Assembly: GCA_015066045.1 (NCBI GenBank)
Contig: SVPD01000021.1
Coordinates: 1-37,765, forward strand
Reading direction: 5' to 3'
Source: Oscillospiraceae bacterium
GTDB taxonomy: Bacteria > Bacillota > Clostridia > Oscillospirales > Acutalibacteraceae
Length of the DNA stretch: 37,765 nucleotides
The position numbers were made by a program, and so were the translations under genes. The notes under the pieces are model-generated. The model worked only from the letters and a program-made list of their open reading frames with translations, did not search any database and was not told the DNA's origin. Shown piece by piece: positions 7,766-17,478 of this stretch; within the stretch, counting starts at the first letter, position 1, and every line of letters begins with the position of its first letter.

Positions 7766-8839
7766 ATGAGTTCTCTGCGATTTCGTTGTCTGATCGATAA
7801 TTATTTATGTGACATTACACCTTTCGAAGCTTATGCAGAAAAGCGTGCTATGGATGTAGGGCTGATACTTATAGCCTTTGATGAAAATGAGCTGGATGTA
7901 ATCCGTAGGCTTTTCAGTGAGAATGTCCGTGACGGCTTTGAGCCGCAGCTGAACAGAATACAGCTCGAGGGCAGTGACGGGTATCTTTATATTTTATCGC
8001 AGTCCTCCATTGAGAAAAAGGAAAAAATGCCTTATTCGATAATGCGTGCCTACAGGGATTATTATAATTTCAAGAAAAAAGAAAACAAGGCCAAGGAATG
8101 GATTGGGGAGCAGAACTCCAAAAAGTGGATTGAAGAAAATAACAGTAATCAGCCCGGCGGTCTGACAAAGCTTTCAGGCGGCAGTTTTTCCGCTTATAGG
8201 TACAATGACAAAGAAAATGAAATGTGTTTTCCGTTCAGACTGCGCACAAGTAAAGGAAAGAATAAGCCTTTATTTGTTCTCTTTCACGGCGCAGGTGCTA
8301 TGGGTAACGAAAACATAAAGCAGTTATTTGACAATATCCCGTTGTTCAGACAGGTTTTAAAGGAAGAATGCAGCATACTTCTGCCGCAGGCTCCGTTCGG
8401 CTCAAACAGAGGCGATGATTTTACACTGAATTATGTGAAATCGGTAAAAAAGCTTATCGATGAGCTTCCCGTAGATTTTGACAGGAAAAGGATATATATT
8501 GCAGGCACTTCCTTCGGCGGCTTCTGTGTGTGGCATCTTGCTTATCTTTATCCGGGCTTCTTTGCGGCGGCAGTACCCGTAATGGGAGGCTTGTCCTTCG
8601 ACGCCGATTTCGAAAAATACGATGTCCGCAGATTGCTTGAAACCCCCATATGGGCGGCTCATTCTTCAGATGATACCAATGTAAGAATAGACAGTGATGA
8701 TTATTATGTTTCCGAGCTCGAAAAATTAGGAGCAGACATAAAATATACCCGTTGGAATAAATACGGACACTCGATGTATAAAAAATTCTATAAAACAGAA
8801 AAATGGGCAGAGTGGTGTTTGAGTAAAGTAAAAGATTAA
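7766..8839 (+). CDS. Alpha/beta hydrolase with an uncharacterised N-terminal domain
   Basis: The C-terminal part (about residues 160-357) is a serine hydrolase of the carboxylesterase/prolyl-oligopeptidase-like group. An oxyanion segment FVLFHGAGAMGNE comes first. The nucleophile is Ser249 in AGTSFGG, followed by an acidic pair Asp302-Asp303 in HSSDDTN and His335 in YGHSMY. There is no signal peptide, so it should be cytoplasmic. The first 150 or so residues are a separate region I do not recognise. It begins RFRCLIDNYLCDITPFEAYA, is rich in charged residues and ends in a Lys/Glu/Asn-rich linker. The gene uses more AT-rich codons than the purine genes nearby. A small membrane protein gene follows after 17 bases and may share the transcript. 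Confidence 0.72.
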   Translation: MSSLRFRCLIDNYLCDITPFEAYAEKRAMDVGLILIAFDENELDVIRRLFSENVRDGFEPQLNRIQLEGSDGYLYILSQSSIEKKEKMPYSIMRAYRDYYNFKKKENKAKEWIGEQNSKKWIEENNSNQPGGLTKLSGGSFSAYRYNDKENEMCFPFRLRTSKGKNKPLFVLFHGAGAMGNENIKQLFDNIPLFRQVLKEECSILLPQAPFGSNRGDDFTLNYVKSVKKLIDELPVDFDRKRIYIAGTSFGGFCVWHLAYLYPGFFAAAVPVMGGLSFDADFEKYDVRRLLETPIWAAHSSDDTNVRIDSDDYYVSELEKLGADIKYTRWNKYGHSMYKKFYKTEKWAEWCLSKVKD

Positions 8840-8856
8840 CAGGGCGGTATAATAAC

Positions 8857-9231
8857 GTGAAAATGCTTTGCATTATATCTAATTACATAATACTTATATG
8901 GCTGAAATACAAATGGGAGGTTGACGGATTATCTCTCAAAAAAATTAAAGCCAACAGAATATTTAATCCTGTTTTGTATTATATTTTATCTCCTTATAAC
9001 GGAAAGAAAAAAGGAAAAAGAAAGCATAAAGAATATGAATTAGGTCTGATAATATTCGAAATAGCGTGTAATCTCTTTGCTTTAAGTATGATTATTGACA
9101 CATTATTTCTGAAAGATTTTATGTGGAATCTGAAGGGTTGGTCGGCTTACATTTATTTTATGATAGTTCCCATTGTGGGTGTTGCATATATGATAATTGC
9201 CGAAATAGTTAAAAAAGCAAAAAATAAATGA
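8857..9231 (+). CDS. Small hypothetical membrane protein
   Basis: A 124-residue protein I do not recognise. Two hydrophobic stretches are likely transmembrane helices: about residues 63-87 (LGLIIFEIACNLFALSMIID) and about 97-117 (YFMIVPIVGVAYMIIAEIV). A basic loop KKKGKRKHK precedes the first. The hydrophobic N-terminal segment CIISNYIILIWL may be a third. Start uncertain: GTG at 8857 or ATG at 8863, both with weak ribosome binding sites. The gene is markedly AT-rich compared with the purine operon, as is the hydrolase gene before it, which might mean recent acquisition. It ends just before a bidirectional terminator. Confidence 0.5.
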   Translation: MKMLCIISNYIILIWLKYKWEVDGLSLKKIKANRIFNPVLYYILSPYNGKKKGKRKHKEYELGLIIFEIACNLFALSMIIDTLFLKDFMWNLKGWSAYIYFMIVPIVGVAYMIIAEIVKKAKNK

Positions 9232-9244
9232 TTACATAAAAACC

Positions 9245-9280
9245 AAAGCACAGGATGAATGTCCTGTGCTTTAATCTTTT
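9245..9280. terminator. Bidirectional terminator between the small membrane protein and purL
   Basis: A perfect 11-bp stem AAAGCACAGGA (9245-9255) / TCCTGTGCTTT (9262-9272). T-rich tracts follow on the plus strand (TTTAATCTTTT) and on the minus strand (TTTGGTTTTT). It separates two converging genes and closes the ten-gene purine operon. Confidence 0.88.
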
Positions 9281-9306
9281 ATTCTGCCTTTCCTGAAAGG
9301 AGAGGT

Positions 9307-12300
9307 TTATTTGAAATACTCCACTGCAGCCTTGAACATCTGAATGTCGTATTCACCGGGAACATTCTTATAAAGACCGTCGCCGATTCTTTCACTGTGT
9401 CCCATCTTACCGAATACACGGCCGTCGGGGGAGGTGATACCCTCGATAGCACATACGGAGCCGTTGGGGTTGAAGTCGATGTCAGCGGTAGCCTTGCCGT
9501 CAAGGTCTACATACTGTGTAGCTATCTGTCCGTTTTCAGCCAGCTTCTTAACCAGCTCTGCAGAGGCGAGGAATTTACCTTCACCGTGAGAAATGGGTAC
9601 ATTTACCACATCACCCACATTCATACGGCTGAGCCACGGAGATTTGACGGAAGCGATTCTGGTGTGAACGATTCTGCTCTGATGGCGGCTGATGTTATTG
9701 AAGGTGAGGGTGGGACAGCTCTCGTCGGTGTCGATAATCTTGCCGTAGGGCACGAGACCTAACTTAATGAGAGCCTGGAAGCCGTTACAGATACCGCACA
9801 TAAGACCGTCACGGTTATCGAGAAGGTCGGTAACTGCCTCTTTGACTGCGGGGTTACGGAAGAAAGCGGTGATGAATTTAGCGGAGCCGTCGGGCTCGTC
9901 ACCGCCGGAGAAGCCGCCGGGAATAAAGATAATCTGGCTTTCCTTAACCTTCTTTGAGAAGCCCTCTACACTGCGTGCTACATCCTCTGCAGTAAGGTTT
10001 CTGATTACGAAGATTTCAGCCTCACCGCCGGCCTTTTCCACTGCACGGGCTGAATCGTATTCACAGTTTGTGCCGGGGAATACGGGGATGAGAACCTTGG
10101 GCTTGGCAACCTTATTTTTAGCGGAAGCACTGCATTTGCCTTCGTAGGAGAAGGTGGGAATTTCGCCCTCGTCTTCCTTTGCCTTGGTGGGATACACATC
10201 CTCGAGTGTAGCCGTATGTAAAGCGTAAAGCTCGTCGATGGATTCTTTGTCGTTTTCGAGAGTGATAGCAGCCTCAGCGGTAGTTTCACCGATTTTCATT
10301 ACACCGGGAAGCTTAACATCCTCTGTAAGCTCTGCCACTATGAAGCCCCACATACCGAGATGCCAGTTTTCACCGAGCTCTGCGCAGGACTTAAAGCCGA
10401 TGCGGTTACCGAAGGACATTTTCATCACTGCCTCACCGATGCCTCTTTCCACTGCCCATGAAGCCTTTACCTTGCCTGCCTCGCACAGAGCGTGGAAGGC
10501 TTCCCATGTAGCTTTAAGACTGTCAGCACCTTCGTCAGCAGCACCGAAAAGATAAACGGGATTTCCTGCCTGCTTGAATTCGGGGGAGATAACGTCCTGC
10601 TTTTTGATGGGAGCGATAGCAAAGGAGATGAGAGTGGGAGGTACATCCTTGTCAAGGAAGGAGCCTGACATAGAGTCCTTACCGCCGATAGCGGCAGCAC
10701 CGAGCTCTAACTGTGCGTCAAGAGCACCGAGAAGAGCGGCAAAGGGCTTGCCCCAACGCTCGGGCTCAGTTCTGAGCTTTTCAAAGAACTCCTGTAAGGT
10801 AAGGTAGGCGAGCTTATAATCGCAGCCTGCGGCTACAAGCTTAGCCACTGAGTTATAGATAGATGCACGGGCACCTGTGTAGGGATCTACGGAAAGATGG
10901 TCAGGATCGCAGCCCCAGCTGAATACGCTGGCCTGATCTGTTTCCTGTCCGGGAAGAACGGGAAGAACCGCAGCCATAGACTGAGCGGGAGTGAGCTGAC
11001 GCTTACCGCCGTAGGGCATAATAACGCTGCCGGCACCGATGGTGGAGTCAAAGCGCTCTACCAAGCCTCTCTGGCTGGCAGTTCGAAGGTCGGAAGCCAT
11101 TTCACGTAAGGAGCCGAACATAGCCTTGCTTAATACTGAAAGGTCCTTTTCCGTTACGGTGACATCTGTGTGCTTGACTGCACCGTTAGTATCGAGAAAT
11201 TCACGGCTGAGGTCAGCGATAGTCTGTCCCTTCCATTTCATAACCATACGTTCCTCTTCGGTAACTACGGCTACACGGTAGGCTTCGAGGTTTTCTTCCT
11301 GTGCAAATTCGATAAACTTATCTGCATCCTCAGCAGCTACCACTACTGCCATTCTCTCCTGAGATTCGGAGATAGCGATTTCAGTGCCGTCGAGGCCTTC
11401 ATACTTTTTACGTACTGCATCAAGATCAATCTGAAGACCGGGTGCCAGCTCACCGATAGCTACGGAAACACCGCCTGCACCGAAGTCGTTACATCTTTTT
11501 ATCAGACGGGTTACCTCGGCATTACGGAAAAGTCTCTGAATTTTTCTTTCCTCGGGAGCGTTACCCTTCTGAACCTCAGAGGCCATGGTGGTAAGTGATT
11601 TCATATTGTGGCTCTTTGATGAGCCGGTAGCACCGCCGATACCGTCACGTCCCGTGCGTCCGCCGAGAAGAACGATTACATCACCGGGAGCGGGACGCTC
11701 ACGACGTACATTGTAAGCGGGAGCGGCTGCCACTACTGCACCGCACTCCATACGCTTTGCTACGAAGCCCTCGTGATACATTTCTGCCACATGTCCTGTG
11801 GCAAGACCGATCTGATTACCGTAGGAGGAGTAGCCGGCAGCTGCGGTCTGGCAGATTTTTCTCTGAGGAAGCTTACCTGCCATGGTTTCGGCGATGGTTT
11901 TTCTGGGATCGCCTGCACCTGTTACACGCATAGCCTGATGAACATAGGCACGGCCTGAAAGAGGATCTCGGATACAGCCGCCGATACAGGTAGCGGCACC
12001 GCCGAAGGGCTCGATTTCTGTAGGATGGTTGTGGGTTTCGTTTTTAAACATAAGAAGCCAGTCCTGATCCTCGCCGTTTACGGTAGCGGTTACGTGGATA
12101 GAGCAGGCATTGATTTCCTCGCTCTCGTCCAGCTCGGGGAGCATACCGCGCTTTTTAAGGGCTTTGGTACCGATGGTGGCGATGTCCATAAGAGTCTGAG
12201 GACGTGCTGCGGCCTTTTCTTCGCCGTAAACCTCCACTCTGGCAGCCAGATAACGGTCATAAGCCTCCTGCACGGCAGGATCGCTGATGCGTACATTATC

Positions 12301-12996
12301 GATGTGGGTGGAGAAGGTGGTGTGACGGCAGTGGTCAGACCAGTAGGTGTCAACTACACGGATTTCCGTGATAGTGGGATCTCTGTGCTCTGTATCTCTG
12401 AAATAAGCCTGTAAGAACTTAAGGTCGTCAAGGTCCATAGCCAGACCTTTTTCGTCGAGAAGAGCTGCCAGAGCGGTCTCGTCCATACCGATGAAGCCGT
12501 TCACGGTAGCCACTGTTTCGGGAGCAGCATATTCGGCGGCGAGAGTTTCAGGCCTTTCGAGAGAAGCCTCACGGCTTTCTACGGCATTGATTACGTGATG
12601 CTTGAAGGCGTCGATGTCAGCCTCTGTAAGTGCACCGTAAAGGGCATAAACCTTTGCAGTGCGGATGAGAGGACGCTCACCCTGAGAGATAATCTGGATA
12701 CACTGAGCGGCAGAGTCGGCTCTCTGGTCAAACTGGCCGGGGAGTGCCTCTACGGCAAAAACATAAGCATCGGGAATTTCTATACATTCATATACATCAT
12801 CCAGCTGAGGCTCTGAAAAAACGGTCTTCACGGCATAGCCGAATAATTCCTCTGTAATATTTTCTGCATCATAACGGTTGAAAAGACGGATGCTTTCTAT
12901 TCCTTCTATGCCGAGCAGATTTTTTGCTTCGTTCAGAAGAGCCTTTGCCTCATTTTCGAGGCCCTTTTTCTTTTCAACATATATACGGTATACCAT
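9307..12996 (-). CDS. purL: Phosphoribosylformylglycinamidine synthase (single-chain, PurL with PurQ domain)
   Basis: Converts FGAR, glutamine and ATP to FGAM (step 4 of purine synthesis). At 1229 residues it is the large fused type, with the synthetase and the glutamine amidotransferase in one chain. Synthetase motifs include VVDTYWSDHCRHTTFSTHI and FKNETHNHPTEIEPFGGAAT in the N-terminal half, and GGKDSMSG in the second half. The C-terminal glutaminase starts at KVLIPVFPGTNCEYD; its nucleophile is Cys1070 in MCGICNGFQALIKLG, and the His region HGEGKF follows. So this glutaminase site is intact, unlike that of PurF in the same operon. Its ATG directly follows the purD stop (TAAATG), and the ribosome binding site AGGAGG lies inside purD. 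It is the last gene of the operon. Confidence 0.96.
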   Translation of the reverse strand: MVYRIYVEKKKGLENEAKALLNEAKNLLGIEGIESIRLFNRYDAENITEELFGYAVKTVFSEPQLDDVYECIEIPDAYVFAVEALPGQFDQRADSAAQCIQIISQGERPLIRTAKVYALYGALTEADIDAFKHHVINAVESREASLERPETLAAEYAAPETVATVNGFIGMDETALAALLDEKGLAMDLDDLKFLQAYFRDTEHRDPTITEIRVVDTYWSDHCRHTTFSTHIDNVRISDPAVQEAYDRYLAARVEVYGEEKAAARPQTLMDIATIGTKALKKRGMLPELDESEEINACSIHVTATVNGEDQDWLLMFKNETHNHPTEIEPFGGAATCIGGCIRDPLSGRAYVHQAMRVTGAGDPRKTIAETMAGKLPQRKICQTAAAGYSSYGNQIGLATGHVAEMYHEGFVAKRMECGAVVAAAPAYNVRRERPAPGDVIVLLGGRTGRDGIGGATGSSKSHNMKSLTTMASEVQKGNAPEERKIQRLFRNAEVTRLIKRCNDFGAGGVSVAIGELAPGLQIDLDAVRKKYEGLDGTEIAISESQERMAVVVAAEDADKFIEFAQEENLEAYRVAVVTEEERMVMKWKGQTIADLSREFLDTNGAVKHTDVTVTEKDLSVLSKAMFGSLREMASDLRTASQRGLVERFDSTIGAGSVIMPYGGKRQLTPAQSMAAVLPVLPGQETDQASVFSWGCDPDHLSVDPYTGARASIYNSVAKLVAAGCDYKLAYLTLQEFFEKLRTEPERWGKPFAALLGALDAQLELGAAAIGGKDSMSGSFLDKDVPPTLISFAIAPIKKQDVISPEFKQAGNPVYLFGAADEGADSLKATWEAFHALCEAGKVKASWAVERGIGEAVMKMSFGNRIGFKSCAELGENWHLGMWGFIVAELTEDVKLPGVMKIGETTAEAAITLENDKESIDELYALHTATLEDVYPTKAKEDEGEIPTFSYEGKCSASAKNKVAKPKVLIPVFPGTNCEYDSARAVEKAGGEAEIFVIRNLTAEDVARSVEGFSKKVKESQIIFIPGGFSGGDEPDGSAKFITAFFRNPAVKEAVTDLLDNRDGLMCGICNGFQALIKLGLVPYGKIIDTDESCPTLTFNNISRHQSRIVHTRIASVKSPWLSRMNVGDVVNVPISHGEGKFLASAELVKKLAENGQIATQYVDLDGKATADIDFNPNGSVCAIEGITSPDGRVFGKMGHSERIGDGLYKNVPGEYDIQMFKAAVEYFK

Positions 12997-14259
12997 TTAT
13001 TTTGCCTCCTTGGCTTTTTTGCCTATATCGTGTCTGAAATATGCATTTTCGAAATGAATCTTTTCTACGAGGGCGTATGCACCGTCGATAGCCTTTTCGA
13101 GAGTGTCGGCAGTTTCTGTGGCGCCTAAAACACGTCCGCCCGCAGAAAGGAGCTTATCGCCGTCTTTTTTGGCACCTGCCACATAAACCTTGTCCTTGAT
13201 TTCATCGGCAACGGTGATTTCGAAGCCGCTGTCATATTTCTGAGGATAGCCCTCCGAAGCCATAATAACGCAGCAGGCGTGCTCATTTTTAAACCTGACC
13301 TCTGTTTCGGCAAGAGTACCGTTTGTAACACTCTGCATAATTTCGAAAAGGTCACTGTCTAAAAGCGGGAGAACTACCTGAGTTTCGGGATCACCGAAGC
13401 GGCAGTTATATTCGATAACCTTGGGGCCCTTCGGTGTGAGCATAAGACCGAAATAAAGACATCCTTTGAAGGTGCGTCCCTCACTGTTCATAGCCTCCAC
13501 GGTGGGAAGGAAGATTTTTTCCATACATTCCTTGGCCACCTCGTCGGTGTAGTACGGGTTGGGGGCTACGGTGCCCATACCGCCTGTATTGAGACCTTCG
13601 TCATTATCGAGAGCTCTTTTATGGTCCATGGAGGAAATCATGGGAACCACTGTCTTACCGTCGGTAAATGAGAGCACGGATACCTCGGGACCGGTGAGGA
13701 ACTCCTCTATGACTACCTGACTTCCGCTTTCGCCGAAGATTTTATCCTCCATCATGGAGCGGACTGCTTCTTTGGCCTCATCTCTGGTCATAGCGATGAT
13801 AACGCCCTTTCCGAGAGCCAGACCGTCTGCCTTGATAACTGTGGGAACGGGAGCAGTGTCCAAATAGCTGAGAGCTGAGGCAAGATCGGTAAATACCTCG
13901 TATTCCGCAGTGGGAATACCGTACTTTTTCATAAGATTTTTAGAGAAAACCTTGCTGCCTTCTATGATAGCAGCCTTTTTTTCGGGGCCGAAGCAGGGAA
14001 TGCCGATTTCGTTCAGGGCGTCTACACATCCTAAAACGAGAGGATCGTCGGGAGCGACCACTGCATAGTCGATGCCTTCTGCTTTAGCGAAGTCGCAGAT
14101 TTTTTCTATATCCTTCGCACCGATGCTTACACATTTGGCATCTGCGGCAATGCCTCCGTTACCGGGCAGAGCAAAAATTTCTGTGATTTGCTTGCTTTCC
14201 CTGAGCTTTTTGATGATGGCGTGCTCTCTTCCGCCGCCACCTACAACCATTACTTTCAT
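12997..14259 (-). CDS. purD: Phosphoribosylamine-glycine ligase
   Basis: Joins glycine to phosphoribosylamine using ATP to give GAR (step 2). The 420-residue length is typical. It starts MKVMVVGGGGREHAI, the conserved N-terminal dinucleotide-like fold. The ATP-grasp region includes PTVIKADGLALGKGVIIA, followed by EEFLTGPEVSVLSF and the metal-binding end EYNCRFGDPETQ. All the motifs expected for an active enzyme are seen. The ribosome binding site GGAGGG lies upstream and the gene begins 12 bases after glyA. Its stop directly abuts the purL ATG, so the two are translationally coupled. Glycine for this step can come from the GlyA encoded just upstream. Confidence 0.96.
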   Translation of the reverse strand: MKVMVVGGGGREHAIIKKLRESKQITEIFALPGNGGIAADAKCVSIGAKDIEKICDFAKAEGIDYAVVAPDDPLVLGCVDALNEIGIPCFGPEKKAAIIEGSKVFSKNLMKKYGIPTAEYEVFTDLASALSYLDTAPVPTVIKADGLALGKGVIIAMTRDEAKEAVRSMMEDKIFGESGSQVVIEEFLTGPEVSVLSFTDGKTVVPMISSMDHKRALDNDEGLNTGGMGTVAPNPYYTDEVAKECMEKIFLPTVEAMNSEGRTFKGCLYFGLMLTPKGPKVIEYNCRFGDPETQVVLPLLDSDLFEIMQSVTNGTLAETEVRFKNEHACCVIMASEGYPQKYDSGFEITVADEIKDKVYVAGAKKDGDKLLSAGGRVLGATETADTLEKAIDGAYALVEKIHFENAYFRHDIGKKAKEAK

Positions 14260-14271
14260 CGTATGCCCTCC

Positions 14272-15513
14272 TTATTTATAGATAGGGAATTTCTCGCAAA
14301 GAGCCATAACTTCCTTTGTAACCTGTTCCTTACTGCCTTCAAAGTCAGTGATGACTGCCTTTATCCATTTAGCGATGAGGAGCATTTCTTCCTCCTTGAA
14401 GCCTCTGGAGGTAACTGCAGCGGTGCCTATTCTCAGACCGCTGGTAACGAAGGGGCTTTTAGGATCGTTGGGAATAGTGTTTTTGTTTGTGGTGATGTGT
14501 ACCTCGTCGAGTCTCTTTTCCAGCTCTTTGCCTGAAAGGTCGAAATTACGCAGGTCGAGAAGGATAAGGTGGTTATCCGTGCCGCCCGAAACGATATTGA
14601 TGCCTTCCTTTTTGAGAGCATCGCAGAGAACGGCGCAGTTTTTGACTATCTGTGTCTGATAAGCCTTGAATTCGTCGGTAAGTGCCTCACCGAATGCTAC
14701 GGCTTTGGCTGCGATAACGTGCATAAGAGGTCCGCCCTGAGTGCCGGGAAATACTGCCTTGTCGATTTTCTGAGCAAGATCCGCAGTGCAGAGAATAAGA
14801 CCGCCTCTGGGGCCTCTGAGAGTTTTATGGGTAGTGGAGGTTACTACGTGAGCATAAGGAACGGGTGAGGGATGAACACCTGCAGCTACGAGACCTGCGA
14901 TGTGTGCCATATCAACCATAAGGTATGCTCCTACCTCGTCTGCGATTTCTCTGCAGCGTTTGAAATCGATGATTCTGGAATATGCACTCGCACCTACTAC
15001 GATGAGCTTGGGCTGACATTCCTTAGCCAGCTCGAGCATTTTATCATAGTCGATGGTTTCAGTGGTGTCATCCACACCGTACTGAACTATGTTCCAGTAT
15101 TTACCTGAAATATTTACGGGTGAGCCGTGGGAAAGATGTCCTCCCTGAGAGAGGTTCATACCCATAACCGTGTCGCCTACCTCTAAAAGTGCGAAAAAGG
15201 CGGCAAGATTGGCATTGGCACCCGAGTGAGGCTGAACATTGGCGTGCTCGGCACCGAAAAGCTTCTTTGCTCTTTCACGTGCGATGTTTTCTACTTCGTC
15301 CACACAGTGGCAGCCGCCGTAGTAACGCTTGCCGGGGTAGCCCTCTGCATATTTGTTTGTGAGAACACTGCCTGCGGCTAAAAGCACTGCCTTGGAAACA
15401 ATGTTTTCTGAAGCTATAAGCTCGATAAAGGTCTGCTGCCTGTCAAGTTCCTTTTCGCAGGCTGCGAAAACCTCACTGTCGAATTCGTTGAGCTGATCAA
15501 AGTATTTAAGCAT
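14272..15513 (-). CDS. glyA: Serine hydroxymethyltransferase
   Basis: A PLP enzyme that converts serine and tetrahydrofolate to glycine and 5,10-methylene-THF. I place the start at 15513 ([20 protein letters not shown]) because GGAGAC lies just upstream and a longer frame (to 15597) would run into the AICAR formyltransferase gene. That gives 413 residues, the usual length. Motifs: [14 protein letters not shown] near the N-terminus, [13 protein letters not shown], and the PLP lysine in [15 protein letters not shown], followed by the C-terminal [13 protein letters not shown]. Its place inside the operon makes sense: it supplies both the glycine used by PurD and the one-carbon units that become 10-formyl-THF for PurN and the AICAR formyltransferase. 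Confidence 0.96.
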   Translation of the reverse strand: MLKYFDQLNEFDSEVFAACEKELDRQQTFIELIASENIVSKAVLLAAGSVLTNKYAEGYPGKRYYGGCHCVDEVENIARERAKKLFGAEHANVQPHSGANANLAAFFALLEVGDTVMGMNLSQGGHLSHGSPVNISGKYWNIVQYGVDDTTETIDYDKMLELAKECQPKLIVVGASAYSRIIDFKRCREIADEVGAYLMVDMAHIAGLVAAGVHPSPVPYAHVVTSTTHKTLRGPRGGLILCTADLAQKIDKAVFPGTQGGPLMHVIAAKAVAFGEALTDEFKAYQTQIVKNCAVLCDALKKEGINIVSGGTDNHLILLDLRNFDLSGKELEKRLDEVHITTNKNTIPNDPKSPFVTSGLRIGTAAVTSRGFKEEEMLLIAKWIKAVITDFEGSKEQVTKEVMALCEKFPIYK

Positions 15514-15536
15514 TTTTCTGGTCTCCTGTGTTTTTA

Positions 15537-16721
15537 TTAGTGATGGAAAAGTCTCATTTTGGTAAATGCCATTACCATATTGTATTTGTCTGCACATTCG
15601 ATAACTGCATCGTCTCTGATTGAACCGCCGGGCTCTGCGATGTAGCTTACACCGCTGCGGTATGCTCTTTCGATGTTATCGGAGAAGGGGAAGAAGGCGT
15701 CTGAGCCGAGAGCTATACCTGAATAGGAACGGAGATGTGCTTCCATTTCCTCTTTGGTAAAGGGCTCGGGCTGAGCGGTGAAATATTTCTGCCAGTTTCC
15801 GTCTGCACATACATCCTCTTCGTTTTTATTGATGTATCCGTCGATAACATTATCTCTGTCTGCTCTGCCGAGAGTGGGAAGGAAGGGAAGGTCGAGAACC
15901 TTATCTGCCTGACGGAGAAGCCAGGTGTCAGCCTTGGTGCCTGCCAGACGTGTGCAGTGGATTCTGGACTGCTGACCTGCACCTACACCGATAGCCTGTC
16001 CGTCTACTGCGTAGCATACAGAGTTTGACTGAGTGTATTTGAGAGTGATGAGAGCCACGATAAGGTCTCTCTTTGCACTTTCGGGAAGCTCCTTATTCTT
16101 TGTAACGATGTCGGAAAGAAGAGCCTCATTGATTTCGAAATTATTTCTGCCCTGCTGGAAGGTGATTCCGTAAACCTGCTTGGTTTCGATTTTGGCAGGA
16201 ACGAAGTCGGCATCGATTTTTACTACATTGTAGTTACCGTTTCTTTTAAGCTTAAGAATGGCTAAGGCTTCGTCTGTGTAGCCGGGAGCGATAACGCCGT
16301 CGGAGATTTCTCTTTTGATGAGCTTGGCAGTGGTAGCGTCGCACACATCCGAAAGAGCTACCCAGTCACCGAAGGAGCACATTCTGTCTGTACCTCTGGC
16401 ACGTGCATAAGCGCAGGCGAGAGGGCTTTCGTCGAGACCTTCCACATCATCTACGAAGCAGGCTCTTTTGAGCTTTTCGGGCAGAACGGTACCGCAGGCT
16501 GCGGAGGTGGGGCTTACGTGCTTGAAGGAGGCGGCACAGGGGAGACCTGTAGCTTCCTTAAGCTCCTTTACCAGCTGCCAGGAATTGAAGGCATCAAGGA
16601 AATTGATGTAGCCCGGTCTGCCGGATAAAATCTCGATGGGAAGCTCGCTTCCGTCGTGCATATAAATTTTTGCAGGCTTCTGATTGGGGTTACAGCCGTA
16701 TTTGAGTTCGAATTCTTTCAT
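15537..16721 (-). CDS. Stand-alone AICAR formyltransferase
   Basis: Transfers a formyl group from 10-formyl-THF to AICAR, giving FAICAR. The usual bacterial enzyme, PurH, is a fusion of about 510-520 residues with an N-terminal IMP cyclohydrolase. This 394-residue protein has only the transformylase part: it begins [20 protein letters not shown]. Motifs seen include [13 protein letters not shown] (with the Lys-His pair), [42 protein letters not shown] and [15 protein letters not shown], all typical of the catalytic domain. The missing cyclohydrolase step is supplied by the PurO-type gene directly upstream. AAGGAGC precedes the start. Often annotated as purH in databases, but that name suggests the fusion, so I leave the symbol blank. 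Confidence 0.93.
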   Translation of the reverse strand: MKEFELKYGCNPNQKPAKIYMHDGSELPIEILSGRPGYINFLDAFNSWQLVKELKEATGLPCAASFKHVSPTSAACGTVLPEKLKRACFVDDVEGLDESPLACAYARARGTDRMCSFGDWVALSDVCDATTAKLIKREISDGVIAPGYTDEALAILKLKRNGNYNVVKIDADFVPAKIETKQVYGITFQQGRNNFEINEALLSDIVTKNKELPESAKRDLIVALITLKYTQSNSVCYAVDGQAIGVGAGQQSRIHCTRLAGTKADTWLLRQADKVLDLPFLPTLGRADRDNVIDGYINKNEEDVCADGNWQKYFTAQPEPFTKEEMEAHLRSYSGIALGSDAFFPFSDNIERAYRSGVSYIAEPGGSIRDDAVIECADKYNMVMAFTKMRLFHH

Positions 16722-16761
16722 TGTTATAGCTCCTTTATCTCTGATAAAAGCATAGCTTTTT

Positions 16762-17478
16762 TTATTTGTTTTTGTTTACTACTCTGGTTTCACATTCGCC
16801 GCTTTCGATGTCGATGTATCTTACGAAAAGAGAAACCTTATTGTCTTCGTTAAGATTAGTCCAGATAAGGTCTGTAAGTCCGTCGATATCCGTATCGGGA
16901 AGAATAAGTGTTTTGGGCTCGCCCTCGAAGGAGGGAAGGGGATCACCGTCACAGTTATAGGTGTGAATGAACTTTGCCTTACCGCAGAGAGGATCGGAGT
17001 AAGCATAGGTGAAGCGCTCACAGGAGGAGTCGTCACCCTCGGCACTCTTAAGGATAGACATAGCGAAATTCATTCCGTCCTTTTCGAGTCTGATGATGCC
17101 CGAGATACGGGGAGTGAAGTTGGGCTTGTCGTCCTCAAATTCTCTGGTGCGAAGAGCCTGCTCAAAGGTCATCTGCTTATCCATAAGCTCGTAGATGGTG
17201 TCTGTCTGGTCACCGTTGGTTACTATTGTTTTGTTGCCGAGCACTCTTACGGGGTAGTAGATGATGAGGTGGGGATCTGTCATTTTGCTTTCGTCAAAGG
17301 CCTTGGTGCGCATAGCGTCGCCCTCTAAAACGAAAACACGGTTACGGCTGTTTTCGCTTCTGCCCATAATGAAATAGGCGGTTACAGCCTTTTTGCCGTC
17401 GGCACTTTTACCGATAATGATGCCTCTGCCGTGGTAGGCAAGAGAATTAAGCTCGTCTTTTATGGTATTGACTTTCAT
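16762..17478 (-). CDS. purO: IMP cyclohydrolase, PurO type
   Basis: Closes the ring of FAICAR to give IMP, the last step of the pathway. The start is set at 17478 (MKVNTIKDELNSLAYHGRG) where GGAGAG lies upstream and TAATG overlaps the purN stop by one base; a longer frame to 17538 would sit inside purN. That gives 238 residues. Matches to archaeal PurO, from memory of that family: GRGIIIGKSADGKKAVTAYF with SENSRNR, VLGNKTIVTNGDQTDTIYE, and NFTPRISGII. PurO is known from methanogens and from some bacteria. Here it sits next to a transformylase that lacks a cyclohydrolase domain, which supports the assignment. Residue-level confirmation needs a family alignment. Confidence 0.88.
   Translation of the reverse strand: MKVNTIKDELNSLAYHGRGIIIGKSADGKKAVTAYFIMGRSENSRNRVFVLEGDAMRTKAFDESKMTDPHLIIYYPVRVLGNKTIVTNGDQTDTIYELMDKQMTFEQALRTREFEDDKPNFTPRISGIIRLEKDGMNFAMSILKSAEGDDSSCERFTYAYSDPLCGKAKFIHTYNCDGDPLPSFEGEPKTLILPDTDIDGLTDLIWTNLNEDNKVSLFVRYIDIESGECETRVVNKNK

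Noticed and set aside
15514-15597. An upstream extension of glyA to 15597
   Set aside because: It would overlap the AICAR formyltransferase coding end; the start at 15513 has its own ribosome binding site and the family N-terminus.
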